Source: CAIYRG01 sp964494505 (GTDB lineage Bacteria; Pseudomonadota; Alphaproteobacteria; Micropepsales; Micropepsaceae). From it: DNA of 64,000 nucleotides. This document shows, one piece after another, positions 1 through 9,824 of this stretch. Both the position numbers and the translations under genes were made by a program. The stretch is from assembly GCA_964494505.1 (NCBI GenBank), contig CAZBRO010000017.1, forward strand, positions 1 to 64,000, read 5' to 3'. Each line of letters opens with the position of its first letter. The stretch's first letter is position 1. The notes under the pieces were generated by a model. It was not told the origin of the DNA. It saw only the letters and a program-made list of their open reading frames with translations, and did not search any database.

Positions 1-1919
<1,919 letters not shown>

Positions 1920-1990
1920 CGAATCGGCGAGGCCGTTTTCAGGCCGGGGCGAAGCCGGTAAAGTCCCGCCAAACCTCCGGGAGAGCCTCC

Positions 1991-2536
1991 ATGAAAACGC
2001 GTTCCACTCTAGCGCTTCTGCTTGCCGGGTCTTTCGGCCTTGCGGCCTCGGCCATCGCGATTGCCACCGCGGCACCCGCACCCGGCGCGCCGGCAGCGCC
2101 TGCGGCCGGTGCTCCCGCCGGCGGCGGCCTGGTGATCCTCGATTTCAAGCCGGCGATGGACGATCTGATGACCATGCTGATCCAGCCGCGGCACATCAAG
2201 CTGTACTATGCCGGGCAGCAGAAGAACTGGACGCTGGCGGCATTCGAACTGAACGAACTCAGCGGCGCACTCAGGCGCATCGGCCAGACCATCCCGAAAT
2301 ACCGCACCTTCAGCGTGGACGCGACGGTGGGCTCGATCTTCGCGCCGAAGATCCAGGCGATGAACGCGGCTATCCAGTCGAAGAATCCGGGCCAGTTCAA
2401 CGCCGCCTATGGCGAACTGACGGAAGCCTGCAACACCTGCCATCAGGGCATGGAGCACGACTTCCTGGTGATCAAGGTGCCGGATGCGCCGTTCTTCCCG
2501 GATCAGGACTTCCGTCCTGCTGCTGCGCCGAAATAG
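1991..2536 (+). CDS. Periplasmic monohaem c-type cytochrome-like protein
   Basis: An exported 181-residue protein. It has an N-terminal signal peptide (charged MKTR, then a Leu/Ala-rich core to about residue 28), an Ala/Pro/Gly-rich linker (29-46), a mostly helical body, and a single haem-attachment motif CNTCH at 147-151 near the C-terminus. A C-terminal CxxCH after helices resembles cytochrome c' / class II c-type cytochromes, but the match is by layout only. A good Shine-Dalgarno (gggagag) precedes the ATG. It lies beside, but on the opposite strand to, the cytochrome/PQQ operon at 2984-8069 and may share electrons with it. The precise partner is unknown. Confidence 0.7.
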   Translation: MKTRSTLALLLAGSFGLAASAIAIATAAPAPGAPAAPAAGAPAGGGLVILDFKPAMDDLMTMLIQPRHIKLYYAGQQKNWTLAAFELNELSGALRRIGQTIPKYRTFSVDATVGSIFAPKIQAMNAAIQSKNPGQFNAAYGELTEACNTCHQGMEHDFLVIKVPDAPFFPDQDFRPAAAPK

Positions 2537-2550
2537 ACGCCGCTTGCCGA

Positions 2551-2919
2551 TTGCTGCAGGTGACGGGCGCATGCGTGCTTGCGGCCGGACCCGCACTGGC
2601 GAATGAAGCCGGCGTATCGTGCAAGACGAGCCATAATCTGGTCGCCGCGTGCTTTGCCGTCCATGGGCGGCTGTTCATGGCGGGCGGGGGGCACGTGCGG
2701 ATCGAGTGGCTCGGCGAGGGCCGTGTGCTCGATGTGCGGGACCGGCAGTCGCGCGCACAGGGCGGGGAGATCGTACCCGATTTGGTGCAGCGTACGCTCA
2801 GCCCCTCAACGGACGTCTATGGCGATTTCCTCGTCTGTCCGTTCGACCGCGGCCCGCGCGCCAATGTGCAGGCGGTGTGCATCGAAGACGCGACGGGTTT
2901 GAGCACGAGGCGGCGCTGA
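2551..2919 (+). CDS. Small putative secreted protein, start uncertain
   Basis: The frame begins 15 bases after the upstream cytochrome gene. No ATG precedes the hydrophobic stretch: TTG at 2551 or GTG at 2560 would give a short signal-like segment (LLQVTGACVLAAGPALA) followed by about 100 residues with four further cysteines (SCKTSH, AACFAV, LVCPFD, AVCIED), consistent with two disulfides in an exported protein. There is no clear ribosome binding site, so translation may be coupled to the upstream gene. I do not recognise the family. It could be a degraded gene, but the open frame, signal-like start and paired cysteines favour a real small protein. Confidence 0.45.
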   Translation: MLQVTGACVLAAGPALANEAGVSCKTSHNLVAACFAVHGRLFMAGGGHVRIEWLGEGRVLDVRDRQSRAQGGEIVPDLVQRTLSPSTDVYGDFLVCPFDRGPRANVQAVCIEDATGLSTRRR

Positions 2920-2938
2920 CGGCGTAGTTGGCAAGCTC

Positions 2939-2978
2939 GTGCTTCGACAAGCTCATGCTTCGACAAGCTCAGCATGAG
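2939..2978. repeat. TCGACAAGCTC stem-loop repeat between convergent genes (possible bidirectional terminator)
   Basis: The motif gcttcgacaagctca occurs twice in tandem. The second copy forms a perfect 8-bp stem, ctcatgct (2952-2959) with agcatgag (2971-2978), around the loop ttcgacaagctc. It lies exactly between the convergent stops at 2919 (+) and 2984 (-). The same loop recurs in the next convergent gap, at 8844-8933. A terminator role is inferred from location; there is no long T-run. Confidence 0.55.
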
Positions 2979-2983
2979 GAATG

Positions 2984-4588
2984 TCAATTGGGGGCCAAAT
3001 AGAAATAGCCGACCTTGTTGTTGGCGGGCGAGCCGAACCACATGCGCCCCTCGGAGTCGGCGAAGAACTCGCGCAAGGTGTTTTCGCTTTGCGGGAAGGG
3101 GTATTCCGTCACGTGCCCGGTTTTCGGATCGAGCGCGCCGATGACGTCCAGATGCTCGGACGAATACCAGACCATGTGGTTCTTATCGATGCCGAGCGCA
3201 TAGGGCGTGGCCTCGGGACCGGGCAGCGCAAATTCCGTCATCTTTTCGGTCTTGGGATCGAAGCGGCCCAACATGCCGCTCTTGAATTCCGCGAACCACA
3301 CCGTGCCGTCGGTGTCGATCTGGATGCGCCTGGGGCGGCCGTCTTTCGTCGGCAGCGCCCATTTCTGCACTTTGAGAGTCTTGGCATCGACTTTGCCGAT
3401 CTGGCCATTCTCGGTGTATTCGGCGAACCAGAGATTCTGGTCCTTATCCAGCACCAAACCATAGGCGGTCGGCACCTCTGAAATGCGCGTGTATTTCTGC
3501 GTCCTCGGATCGAACATGGTCAGCGGCCGGCCCGTGGCCCACACCCGCCCCTGCGCATCCACCCGCAGCGTGTGCTTGTCGCCGCCCGCGGTCACGCCTT
3601 CTTTGCCTGGCGTGTAGGCGTCCGGATATTCGACGATGGCTTGGGTCTTCGGGTCCCAGTGGCCGAGCTTGTTGGCCCCCTGCTCCGTGAACCAAACGCT
3701 CCCGTCGGCGGCCGGCACCGCGGAATGGATCGCGGCGGTGCCGATATTGGGGGCACGATATTCCACCACCTTCGCCGTCTTGGGGTCGAGATGGCCGATG
3801 CGGTTGGCCGCCCCGTAATAGGGAATCCAGAAGCCGCCGTCCTTGTCGGGGGCCGCACTCCACGGCATGCGGCTCCGCGTGGGCACCTCGTATTCGACAT
3901 AGACGATCCTCATCGCCTCGTCGGGGAAGGATCGGACCGTGCTCTTGTAGGACGGCATATCGGCGGGCGACGGCGGCAGCACCGAATTCTGCCCGAACAG
4001 CAGATTGATGTAGGTGGCGACGTCCTCGCCGTCCTTGTCGGTGAAGGGATTGCTGTCGAGGAAGAAATGCATCGCGCCGCGCATGTAGTTGACGCGGTCG
4101 CGCCAGCCGTCGGCGTCGCGCTTGACCGAGGCCATGCGGGTCTGGAAGCCGTGGCAGGCGAAGCAGCGCCCGACCAGGATGTCCTTGCCGTGGAGCACCT
4201 GATTGCCCTGCGCCGAGGGGAACAGAACCTCGCCCTGATATTGCGAGAGGTCGTTCCAGTGGACGGCGTCTTTTTGCAAGCCAAAATCCTGGGCGGCGGT
4301 CTGGGCGGCCGCGAGCGCGACGCCTCCATGCGGATCGGCGCGGAAGCCGGGCGCGCGGATTTGCACCTGATAGGAGCCGGCGGGGAGGTTGTCGATTTTG
4401 TAACGGCCGTCGCGTCCCGTCAGCACGCTAACCATGATCTTGGTCTGGGTGTCTTGGGCCTGAACAAAGGCGCCGCGGAACGGCGCGCCGTCCGGCCCCT
4501 TCACGGCGCCGGTGACGGTGGCCGCCTGGCTCGCGGTCGAGAGAAGCGCGGCGGCCAGAAGACCCAAACCCACGGACGCCGTTCTCAT
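2984..4588 (-). CDS. Periplasmic carboxypeptidase-regulatory / haem c / Vgb-like beta-propeller protein
   Basis: 534 residues, exported. Order: signal peptide (1-22); a carboxypeptidase-regulatory-like beta-sandwich (about 24-90, with the typical GRYKIDNLPAGSYQVQI core); a c-type haem segment with CFACH at 142-146; then a propeller of repeated blades reading like [GN]RIGHLDPKT..VVEY from about residue 240 to the end, as in virginiamycin B lyase-like / streptogramin-lyase propellers. The ATG at 4588 is chosen because it gives the signal peptide and has a gggagagag ribosome site; longer in-frame extensions overlap the upstream gene. It is the last gene of the PQQ/cytochrome operon, 44 bp after the dihaem lipoprotein. 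It probably works in periplasmic electron transfer or binds an organic substrate; lyase activity is not implied by the propeller. Confidence 0.75.
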   Translation of the reverse strand: MRTASVGLGLLAAALLSTASQAATVTGAVKGPDGAPFRGAFVQAQDTQTKIMVSVLTGRDGRYKIDNLPAGSYQVQIRAPGFRADPHGGVALAAAQTAAQDFGLQKDAVHWNDLSQYQGEVLFPSAQGNQVLHGKDILVGRCFACHGFQTRMASVKRDADGWRDRVNYMRGAMHFFLDSNPFTDKDGEDVATYINLLFGQNSVLPPSPADMPSYKSTVRSFPDEAMRIVYVEYEVPTRSRMPWSAAPDKDGGFWIPYYGAANRIGHLDPKTAKVVEYRAPNIGTAAIHSAVPAADGSVWFTEQGANKLGHWDPKTQAIVEYPDAYTPGKEGVTAGGDKHTLRVDAQGRVWATGRPLTMFDPRTQKYTRISEVPTAYGLVLDKDQNLWFAEYTENGQIGKVDAKTLKVQKWALPTKDGRPRRIQIDTDGTVWFAEFKSGMLGRFDPKTEKMTEFALPGPEATPYALGIDKNHMVWYSSEHLDVIGALDPKTGHVTEYPFPQSENTLREFFADSEGRMWFGSPANNKVGYFYLAPN

Positions 4589-4632
4589 CGCGCTCTCTCC
4601 CGCTGTTGTTCTGCGCAATCTATAGCGTGCGG

Positions 4633-5583
4633 CTATTTTCCCGCCACCGGCGGCGTCTTGGCGGCCTGCGAGAAGACATAGACGGAGACGGCCTTCAGTT
4701 CCTCGGGCTTCAGCATCTTGCCGAATTCGGGCATCGTGCCGCGGCGGCCTTTGGTGATGGATTCGATGATGGAGGCCTTGTCGCTGCCGTAAAGGAAGGT
4801 CTCCTTCCGGGTCAGGTTGGTGGAGCCGAGCGCCGGATTGCCGGTCGCCTCTTCGGTGTGGCAGTCGAAGCAATTGCCCTTGGCGTTGTCGAGGAAGAGG
4901 TCCTTGCCCTTGGCGGCTTTGGCGGCATCGTGCTGCTGGCCGCTGAGCTCGAGCACATATTCGGCGAGCGCGTCGATGTCGGCCTCGTCCACCGTCTTGA
5001 TCTTTCCGTAATCGCCCAGGTCATGCTCGTTGCGGTATTGCGGATCGAACGCCAGCATGTCGGCTTCCACGCCGCGCGCGTAAGGGTTGCCCGAGCGCAC
5101 GCCGTAACGAACCGTCCATTCGACGTCGGAGGGGAGCTTCGTATTGCCGCCCGACGCCAAATCGTCGCCGGAAAAGCGCCAATCGTCGTCGGTGAGATCG
5201 GGGGCGTGCGCCTCTTTGCTGCCCTTCATGTCCGCGCCGTGACAGGAGGCGCAGTTCTTGTCGTAAACATTCCGGCCGAGCACGGTCGCTTGCGCATTCA
5301 GCCGGATCGACTGGGCGATTTCATTGGTGGGGACGTTCACCAGTTCGTCGGCGTGCGCCAGGAACTCGCCGAATTCGTCTTCGGCCGGATTGGTGCTGAG
5401 CGGATGGCCGCCGGCCTTTTCGGTGGGACCGTCGCCCTTTGGCGCGGCGGCGCCGGCCTGCTGACCCGGCGCGCCCGCTGGAGGTGCCGCAGCCTGCTGC
5501 TGATTGCAGGCGGCAAGCGCGATGGCGGCAACCGCAAGCGCGGCGAACGGGCCAACGCGCAACCTCAAAATGCTGTCATTCAT
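4633..5583 (-). CDS. Dihaem cytochrome c lipoprotein (CcoP-like haem domains)
   Basis: 316 residues. The N-terminus has a lipobox ending LAAC (Cys26), followed by an Ala/Gln/Pro-rich linker, so the protein is probably lipid-anchored and faces the periplasm. Two class I haem motifs follow, CASCH (111-115) and CFDCH (238-242), with candidate axial Met in GTMPEF. The second domain reads like CcoP/FixP, the dihaem subunit of cbb3 oxidases, but the transmembrane helix of CcoP is absent and no oxidase genes are nearby. Within the operon it likely carries electrons from the upstream quinoprotein to the respiratory chain. The gap to the downstream gene is 44 bp and to the upstream gene 90 bp. Confidence 0.82.
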   Translation of the reverse strand: MNDSILRLRVGPFAALAVAAIALAACNQQQAAAPPAGAPGQQAGAAAPKGDGPTEKAGGHPLSTNPAEDEFGEFLAHADELVNVPTNEIAQSIRLNAQATVLGRNVYDKNCASCHGADMKGSKEAHAPDLTDDDWRFSGDDLASGGNTKLPSDVEWTVRYGVRSGNPYARGVEADMLAFDPQYRNEHDLGDYGKIKTVDEADIDALAEYVLELSGQQHDAAKAAKGKDLFLDNAKGNCFDCHTEEATGNPALGSTNLTRKETFLYGSDKASIIESITKGRRGTMPEFGKMLKPEELKAVSVYVFSQAAKTPPVAGK

Positions 5584-5673
5584 GGAATGTTCCTCTCCCG
5601 GGCGCCGGCATTGTAGCGCCTCTTCTTAGTACGCGGGATAGCGCAACTTCCCTCCCCGCCAAAGCGGTTTGGT

Positions 5674-7287
5674 TCAGGGGAGCGCGAAGACGTACATCGT
5701 CCAGCCGGCCGGAATGGCGACATATTGCTTGCCGTCCACCCCGAACGAGACCGGATTGGCATGGACCGGCCCGCCCAGCTGCATGTCCCACAGAGGTTTG
5801 CCGTTCTCGGCGTCCAGCGCGAAGAAATTGCCCTCCTCCGTGCCGGAAAAGACCAGGCCGCCGCCGGTGGACAGCACGCCGTCCATCCCCGGCTGGAGCA
5901 GCTTGAATTCCCATTTGAGCTTGCCGGTGGTGCCTTCGAGAGCCCGGATGGCGGCATAGGCGTCATCGCCGTTGACGGCAGTGCCGCCGCCCGCGGTGTA
6001 GGGCTGGCCCGCGGTGTATTTGGCTTGGCCCTTGTAATAGATCGTGCTCATCTCGCGGGTGAATTGGTAGAACAGCTTGGTCTGCGGGCTGTAGGACGGG
6101 CTGTACCAATTGGCCGAGCCTTGCAAGTTCGGGAACACCGTCGTGCCCGCGACACTCGGTTCGTTGCCGGCCTTCACGATCGGGCGGCCCTTGGCGTCGA
6201 GGCCGGTTGCCCAGGTCTGCTTGGCGTAAGGTGTCGCCGAGATGAATTCGCCGGTCTCGCGGTCGATCACGTAATAAAAGGCGTTGCGGTTGGCCAGCGC
6301 CAGCAGCTTGCGCGGACGGCCGCCGATATTGTCGTCGAACAGCACGGGGATCTGGTTCGAATCCCAGTCATGCACGTCGTGCGGCGTGAACTGGAAATGC
6401 CATTTCAGCTTGCCGGTATTGGGATCGAGCGCAAGCACCGCACAGGAATAGAGATTGTCGCCCTTGCGCACGTCGCCGTCGTAATCGGGGCCCGGATTGC
6501 CCGTCACCCAATAGAGCGTGTTGAGCTGAGGATCGAAGGAACCGGTCAGCCAGGTCGAGCTGCCGCCGATTTCGGCCGCCGTCGCGGTGCCCCAGCTATC
6601 GCGGCCGGGTTCGCCGGGACCCGGGATCGTATAGGTGCGCCAAAGCTGCTTGCCGGTCTTTGGGTCGTAGGCCGCAATAAAGCCGCGGATACCGGCTTCG
6701 GCGCCCGAAACGCCGACGATGATCTTGCCGTTCAGCGCCAAGGGCGCGAGCGTCAGATAATAGCCTTTGCGGTTGTCGTCGACGACAATGTCCCAACGGA
6801 GCACGCCGGTCTTCGCATCGAGCGCGGCCAGATGCCCCGCGATGCTCCCTGCGAACACCATGTCGTCCAGAATGGCGACACCGCGATTGACCGGGGGCGA
6901 ACCGATGACGATGACATTGTCCGGAATGGGCGGCGTCCAGGTCCAAAGCGGACGGCCGGTGCGAACGTCGAGCGCGGTGAACGTGGAGGGCGGCTCGCTG
7001 ATATACATGACGCCGTCGGCAACCACGGGGCTCGCCTCGAACACGCCGGGTTTCTTGATCTGGTACATCCAGGCCGGGCGCAGATTCTTGACGTTCTGGC
7101 GATTGATCTGGTTGAGCGGCGAATAACGCTGGGAATTGTAATTGCCGGAATAGGTCAGCCAATCGTTGGGCGTGCTCGCGGCGTTGACGATGCGCTGATA
7201 GGGCACGTTTTGCGCGGAAGCAGCCGCGGTCAGCGCCAGAATGAAGCCCGCGCTCAAGCCGATCAGGCGGAAAATGGTCGTGCTCAT
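5674..7287 (-). CDS. PQQ-dependent alcohol dehydrogenase-like quinoprotein lacking the vicinal Cys pair
   Basis: 537 residues with a signal peptide cut after about residue 26. The mature part is an eight-bladed quinoprotein propeller with repeated tryptophan-docking segments (ALDxxTGxxxW) and the segments NPGPDYDGDVRKGDNLY (264-280) and TPHDVHDWD (301-309) typical of methanol/ethanol-type quinoproteins. Unlike classic enzymes, which have two adjacent cysteines just before VVNRG, this protein has Gly-Ser (129-130, GSPPVNRG), so the vicinal disulfide is absent. There is no C-terminal cytochrome domain, making it a type I-like enzyme that needs separate cytochromes; three haem proteins are encoded in the same operon. 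Its ATG overlaps the TGA of the upstream cytochrome gene (ATGA). Substrate unknown. Confidence 0.85.
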   Translation of the reverse strand: MSTTIFRLIGLSAGFILALTAAASAQNVPYQRIVNAASTPNDWLTYSGNYNSQRYSPLNQINRQNVKNLRPAWMYQIKKPGVFEASPVVADGVMYISEPPSTFTALDVRTGRPLWTWTPPIPDNVIVIGSPPVNRGVAILDDMVFAGSIAGHLAALDAKTGVLRWDIVVDDNRKGYYLTLAPLALNGKIIVGVSGAEAGIRGFIAAYDPKTGKQLWRTYTIPGPGEPGRDSWGTATAAEIGGSSTWLTGSFDPQLNTLYWVTGNPGPDYDGDVRKGDNLYSCAVLALDPNTGKLKWHFQFTPHDVHDWDSNQIPVLFDDNIGGRPRKLLALANRNAFYYVIDRETGEFISATPYAKQTWATGLDAKGRPIVKAGNEPSVAGTTVFPNLQGSANWYSPSYSPQTKLFYQFTREMSTIYYKGQAKYTAGQPYTAGGGTAVNGDDAYAAIRALEGTTGKLKWEFKLLQPGMDGVLSTGGGLVFSGTEEGNFFALDAENGKPLWDMQLGGPVHANPVSFGVDGKQYVAIPAGWTMYVFALP

Positions 7288-8069
7288 TTCGCGTTCCCCA
7301 GGCTGTAGAGATAGGCGACGAGGTCGTCGGTGTCGGAGCCTGCGAGCTTGTCCTTGTAGCCCGGCATCAGGCTGCGGCCGAATTGCTTGTCGACGTTCTG
7401 CACATCGGTCTTGCGGAACGAATACAGCGTGCCGTTGGCGTCGCGGACCTGGATGGTGAAGGAATCTTCGTTGACGCGCAGCCCTCGCACTTCGCGGCCG
7501 TTCTGCTCGACCACGCTGACGGGAAGATATTCGGAAAAGCCGTTGAGCAGGATTCCGGTGCTGCCTTTGGGCTTCAGCTTGCCCGGTTCCAGCACCACCT
7601 GGCGCAGATAATTGACGGCCCGGCGCTGCCCCACTTTGGTGAGGTCGGGGCCGACGACGCCGCCCGTCCCGCCGACGGTGTGGCAGGTGGCGCAGGCAAG
7701 CTTCTGGTAGACCGCGCGCCCCTTGTCGGCATTGCCGGCAACCTTCTCGGGCGCGCCGCGGGAAAGCACGCGCACATAGGCAACGAGCTGATCGACTTCC
7801 TCTTCGGTCATGCGCCGGACGCGCGGCATGCGGCCGTCGGGCGTGCCGTCGCGGATGATCTTGTGCAAGGCCGCATCGTCCTGGCCGAGCGGATGATTGA
7901 TCGCGGGCGCTTCGTCGCCGGTGCCGTTGACGCCGTGGCAATCCACGCATTGCGCGTCGAAAAGTTGCTTGCCCGTCGCGGGTTGCGTGAAGCTCTGTGC
8001 GGCGGCGGGAAGTGCGAGGCCCGACAGAATGCTCGCCAGTATGATGGTGCGGAATGTCTTGATTTTCAT
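7284..8069 (-). CDS. Dihaem c-type cytochrome, first gene of the PQQ operon
   Basis: 261 residues. A signal peptide (MKIKTFRTIILASILSGLAL, ending AAAQ) is followed by a first haem motif CVDCH (41-45), with Met in GRMPR as likely ligand, and a second CATCH (126-130). After it comes about 120 residues including a beta-rich stretch (LLNGFSEYLPVSVV, GTLYSFRKTDVQN) similar to the haem-binding/regulatory tail found in many periplasmic dihaem cytochromes, ending with a Met ligand candidate (SLMPGYK). Start 8069 is chosen for the signal peptide and the ggggga ribosome site. Its stop overlaps the quinoprotein start by 4 bp, so it is very likely the cognate electron acceptor. Confidence 0.83.
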   Translation of the reverse strand: MKIKTFRTIILASILSGLALPAAAQSFTQPATGKQLFDAQCVDCHGVNGTGDEAPAINHPLGQDDAALHKIIRDGTPDGRMPRVRRMTEEEVDQLVAYVRVLSRGAPEKVAGNADKGRAVYQKLACATCHTVGGTGGVVGPDLTKVGQRRAVNYLRQVVLEPGKLKPKGSTGILLNGFSEYLPVSVVEQNGREVRGLRVNEDSFTIQVRDANGTLYSFRKTDVQNVDKQFGRSLMPGYKDKLAGSDTDDLVAYLYSLGNAK

Positions 8070-8204
8070 TGCCGTCCCCCAAAGCGTTTCCGGACACGCA
8101 ATCTTACGCCCGCGACGGGGCGACTCCAAGGGCGGGGAGCGCCAAGCCGTGTAGAGTTACTGGGGGGCCTCCAGTTTGCGCATGGCACGTGGCATACTGG
8201 GCTT

Positions 8205-8423
8205 ATGCTCAAAGAATACCCTCTCGCCGCATTGGCGGTCTGTCTGGTGAGCGGCGCCGGCTTGGCGGCTCTGGCGCTTTACGGCGCCTATGAGATGGAC
8301 CCCGCCTGGCCGGGCTGGCTGTTCAATACCGACGGCCATGTTTTGGTGGTTGCCGGGGCGGTACTGGGTCTGCTGCTTGCCGCGGCGCGGATTGGATTAG
8401 GCGCATTATGGCGCCGCAAATGA
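8205..8423 (+). CDS. Small two-helix membrane protein
   Basis: 72 residues with two hydrophobic segments (about 7-26 and 44-67) joined by a short loop containing DPAWPGW, ending in WRRK. No family recognised. It shares an ATGA overlap with the next gene, so the pair is probably co-translated. It is transcribed away from the cytochrome/PQQ operon, with about 135 bp between the two starts. Confidence 0.6.
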   Translation: MLKEYPLAALAVCLVSGAGLAALALYGAYEMDPAWPGWLFNTDGHVLVVAGAVLGLLLAAARIGLGALWRRK

Positions 8424-8818
8424 AGCGGATTATTCCTCTTTCTTTTGCTGTTGTATTTGCCGCTTTGCCCGGCCTGGTTCAGGCGCAAACCTATAATTTG
8501 AGCGGCGAATGGGAGGCGCCTTTTACCACAGACTATGGATTCAGGGTCGAGCAAGCCAGGATACGCCAGAACGGGAACTCCGTTCAGGCGACAAAGCTCA
8601 CCGGCGACGAATATGTGCCGGCGGGAACGATGAATGTGCGGGGTGTGTTCAATTCCAACCCCTTTGCCGCCGAACAAGTATGCGCCGGACTCGGACTCGA
8701 GGGCGCCCATTGGGAAAAGATCACCATCACCGTTCTGGACAGGGATCATTTTAAGGTCACGGGAGGCTGCTCCGGAGACGTGATCTGGAAGCGGCTTCCG
8801 GGTCCGCATATCTCGTAG
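8420..8818 (+). CDS. Small secreted protein, unknown function
   Basis: 132 residues from the ATG at 8420, which overlaps the preceding stop (ATGA) and starts a good signal peptide (MKRIIPLSFAVVFAALPGLVQAQ). An ATG 12 bases earlier is also possible. The mature part begins YNLSGEW, as in many small periplasmic or outer-membrane-associated beta proteins, and has two cysteines (VCAGLG, GGCSGD) that could pair. Function not recognised. Confidence 0.62.
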   Translation: MKRIIPLSFAVVFAALPGLVQAQTYNLSGEWEAPFTTDYGFRVEQARIRQNGNSVQATKLTGDEYVPAGTMNVRGVFNSNPFAAEQVCAGLGLEGAHWEKITITVLDRDHFKVTGGCSGDVIWKRLPGPHIS

Positions 8819-8843
8819 CGGCCCCGCAGGTTCAGGCAGCCCC

Positions 8844-8933
8844 TCACCCTTCGACAGGCTCAGGGTGAAGATTTAAACAAAATGCTCATGCTGAACTTCT
8901 TCATCCCGAGCTTGTCGAGGGACGAAGCATGAG
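8844..8933. repeat. Two TCGACAAGCTC-family stem-loops in a convergent gene gap
   Basis: First hairpin: tcaccct (8844-8850), loop tcgacaggctc, agggtga (8862-8868). Second: ctcatgct (8885-8892) pairs with agcatgag (8926-8933) around an interior holding gagcttgtcga, the reverse complement of the loop seen at 2939-2978. The gap separates the convergent ends at 8818 and 8968. Likely dispersed repeats that may end transcription from both sides. Confidence 0.55.
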
Positions 8934-8967
8934 GCCGCTTTGCCGATGACGTACATACGTTGAACGC

Positions 8968-9720
8968 CTATTTCTCGCTCCATTTGGCGAGCGTAGCCGC
9001 AGCGCCGACGAATTCGGACGGCATCATCACCACCGTCATGGTGTTCTGCTCGGCGCCGATTTCGGTCAGCATCTGCATCCGCCGAAGCTCCAGGGACGCC
9101 GGCGTCTTCATGATCTCGTCGGCGGCTTCGCGCAGTTTCATCGCCGCTTCCATCTCGGCTTCGGCCTTGATGATGCGGGCGCGCTTTTCGCGCAGGGCTT
9201 CGGCTTCCTGCGCCATCGCCCGCTGCATGGAGGCTGGTATCTCGACATTCTTCATCTCGACCGCGCTGATGGTAACGCCCCAGGGTTCGGTCACGCGGTC
9301 GACGCGTTCCTTTATCAGCGCACCCATCTTGTCGCGCTCCTTCAGAACGTCGTCGAGGCTGTGCTGACCCAATACGTTGCGCAGCGTCGTCAGCGCGGTC
9401 TGGATGACCGCGTTGCGCACGTTCTGGACTTCGATCACCGAGCGGTCCGGCGCAATGACGCGATACCAGATGACCGCGTTGACCTGGATCGGCACATTGT
9501 CCTTGGTCATGGTCTCTTGCTGCTCGACGGAATCGGTCAGCACGCGCATGTCGACGATGGTGAGCGATTCGGCCAGCGGAATGATCCAGGTGAGACCGGG
9601 CGCACGATTGTCGCGATAGCGGCCGAAGCGGAACACGAGCCCGCGCTGATATTGCTGCACGACACGGAAACCGCTGAGCAGCAGCACGGCGATAACGGCA
9701 AGCACGATCAGGGCCGGCAT
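8968..9720 (-). CDS. SPFH/Band 7 family protein (slipin, stomatin-like)
   Basis: 250 residues. One N-terminal transmembrane helix (about 2-18) is followed by an SPFH domain (QQYQRGLVFRFGRYRD onward, with the PGLTWIIP and DVPIQVNA-like strands) and a long charged helix rich in Glu/Ala/Arg (about 175-225) that drives oligomer formation. This is the slipin layout: membrane-anchored scaffold rings linked to membrane microdomains. Slipins are often next to an NfeD protease gene; none is seen here. A gggagaga ribosome site precedes the ATG. Confidence 0.88.
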   Translation of the reverse strand: MPALIVLAVIAVLLLSGFRVVQQYQRGLVFRFGRYRDNRAPGLTWIIPLAESLTIVDMRVLTDSVEQQETMTKDNVPIQVNAVIWYRVIAPDRSVIEVQNVRNAVIQTALTTLRNVLGQHSLDDVLKERDKMGALIKERVDRVTEPWGVTISAVEMKNVEIPASMQRAMAQEAEALREKRARIIKAEAEMEAAMKLREAADEIMKTPASLELRRMQMLTEIGAEQNTMTVVMMPSEFVGAAATLAKWSEK

Positions 9721-9824
9721 GGTTCTCTCCCTGTTTTGCCTATCGTATCATGGATTGGGTCAGGCGTTTTCCTCGGGCGGCCTGCATTGTTATAGCCCGC
9801 GAAAGATTCTATCCCGTGAAGGCG

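Noticed and set aside
4633..5583. CcoP subunit of a cbb3 oxidase
   Set aside because: It has a lipobox rather than a transmembrane helix, and no ccoN or ccoO gene is nearby.
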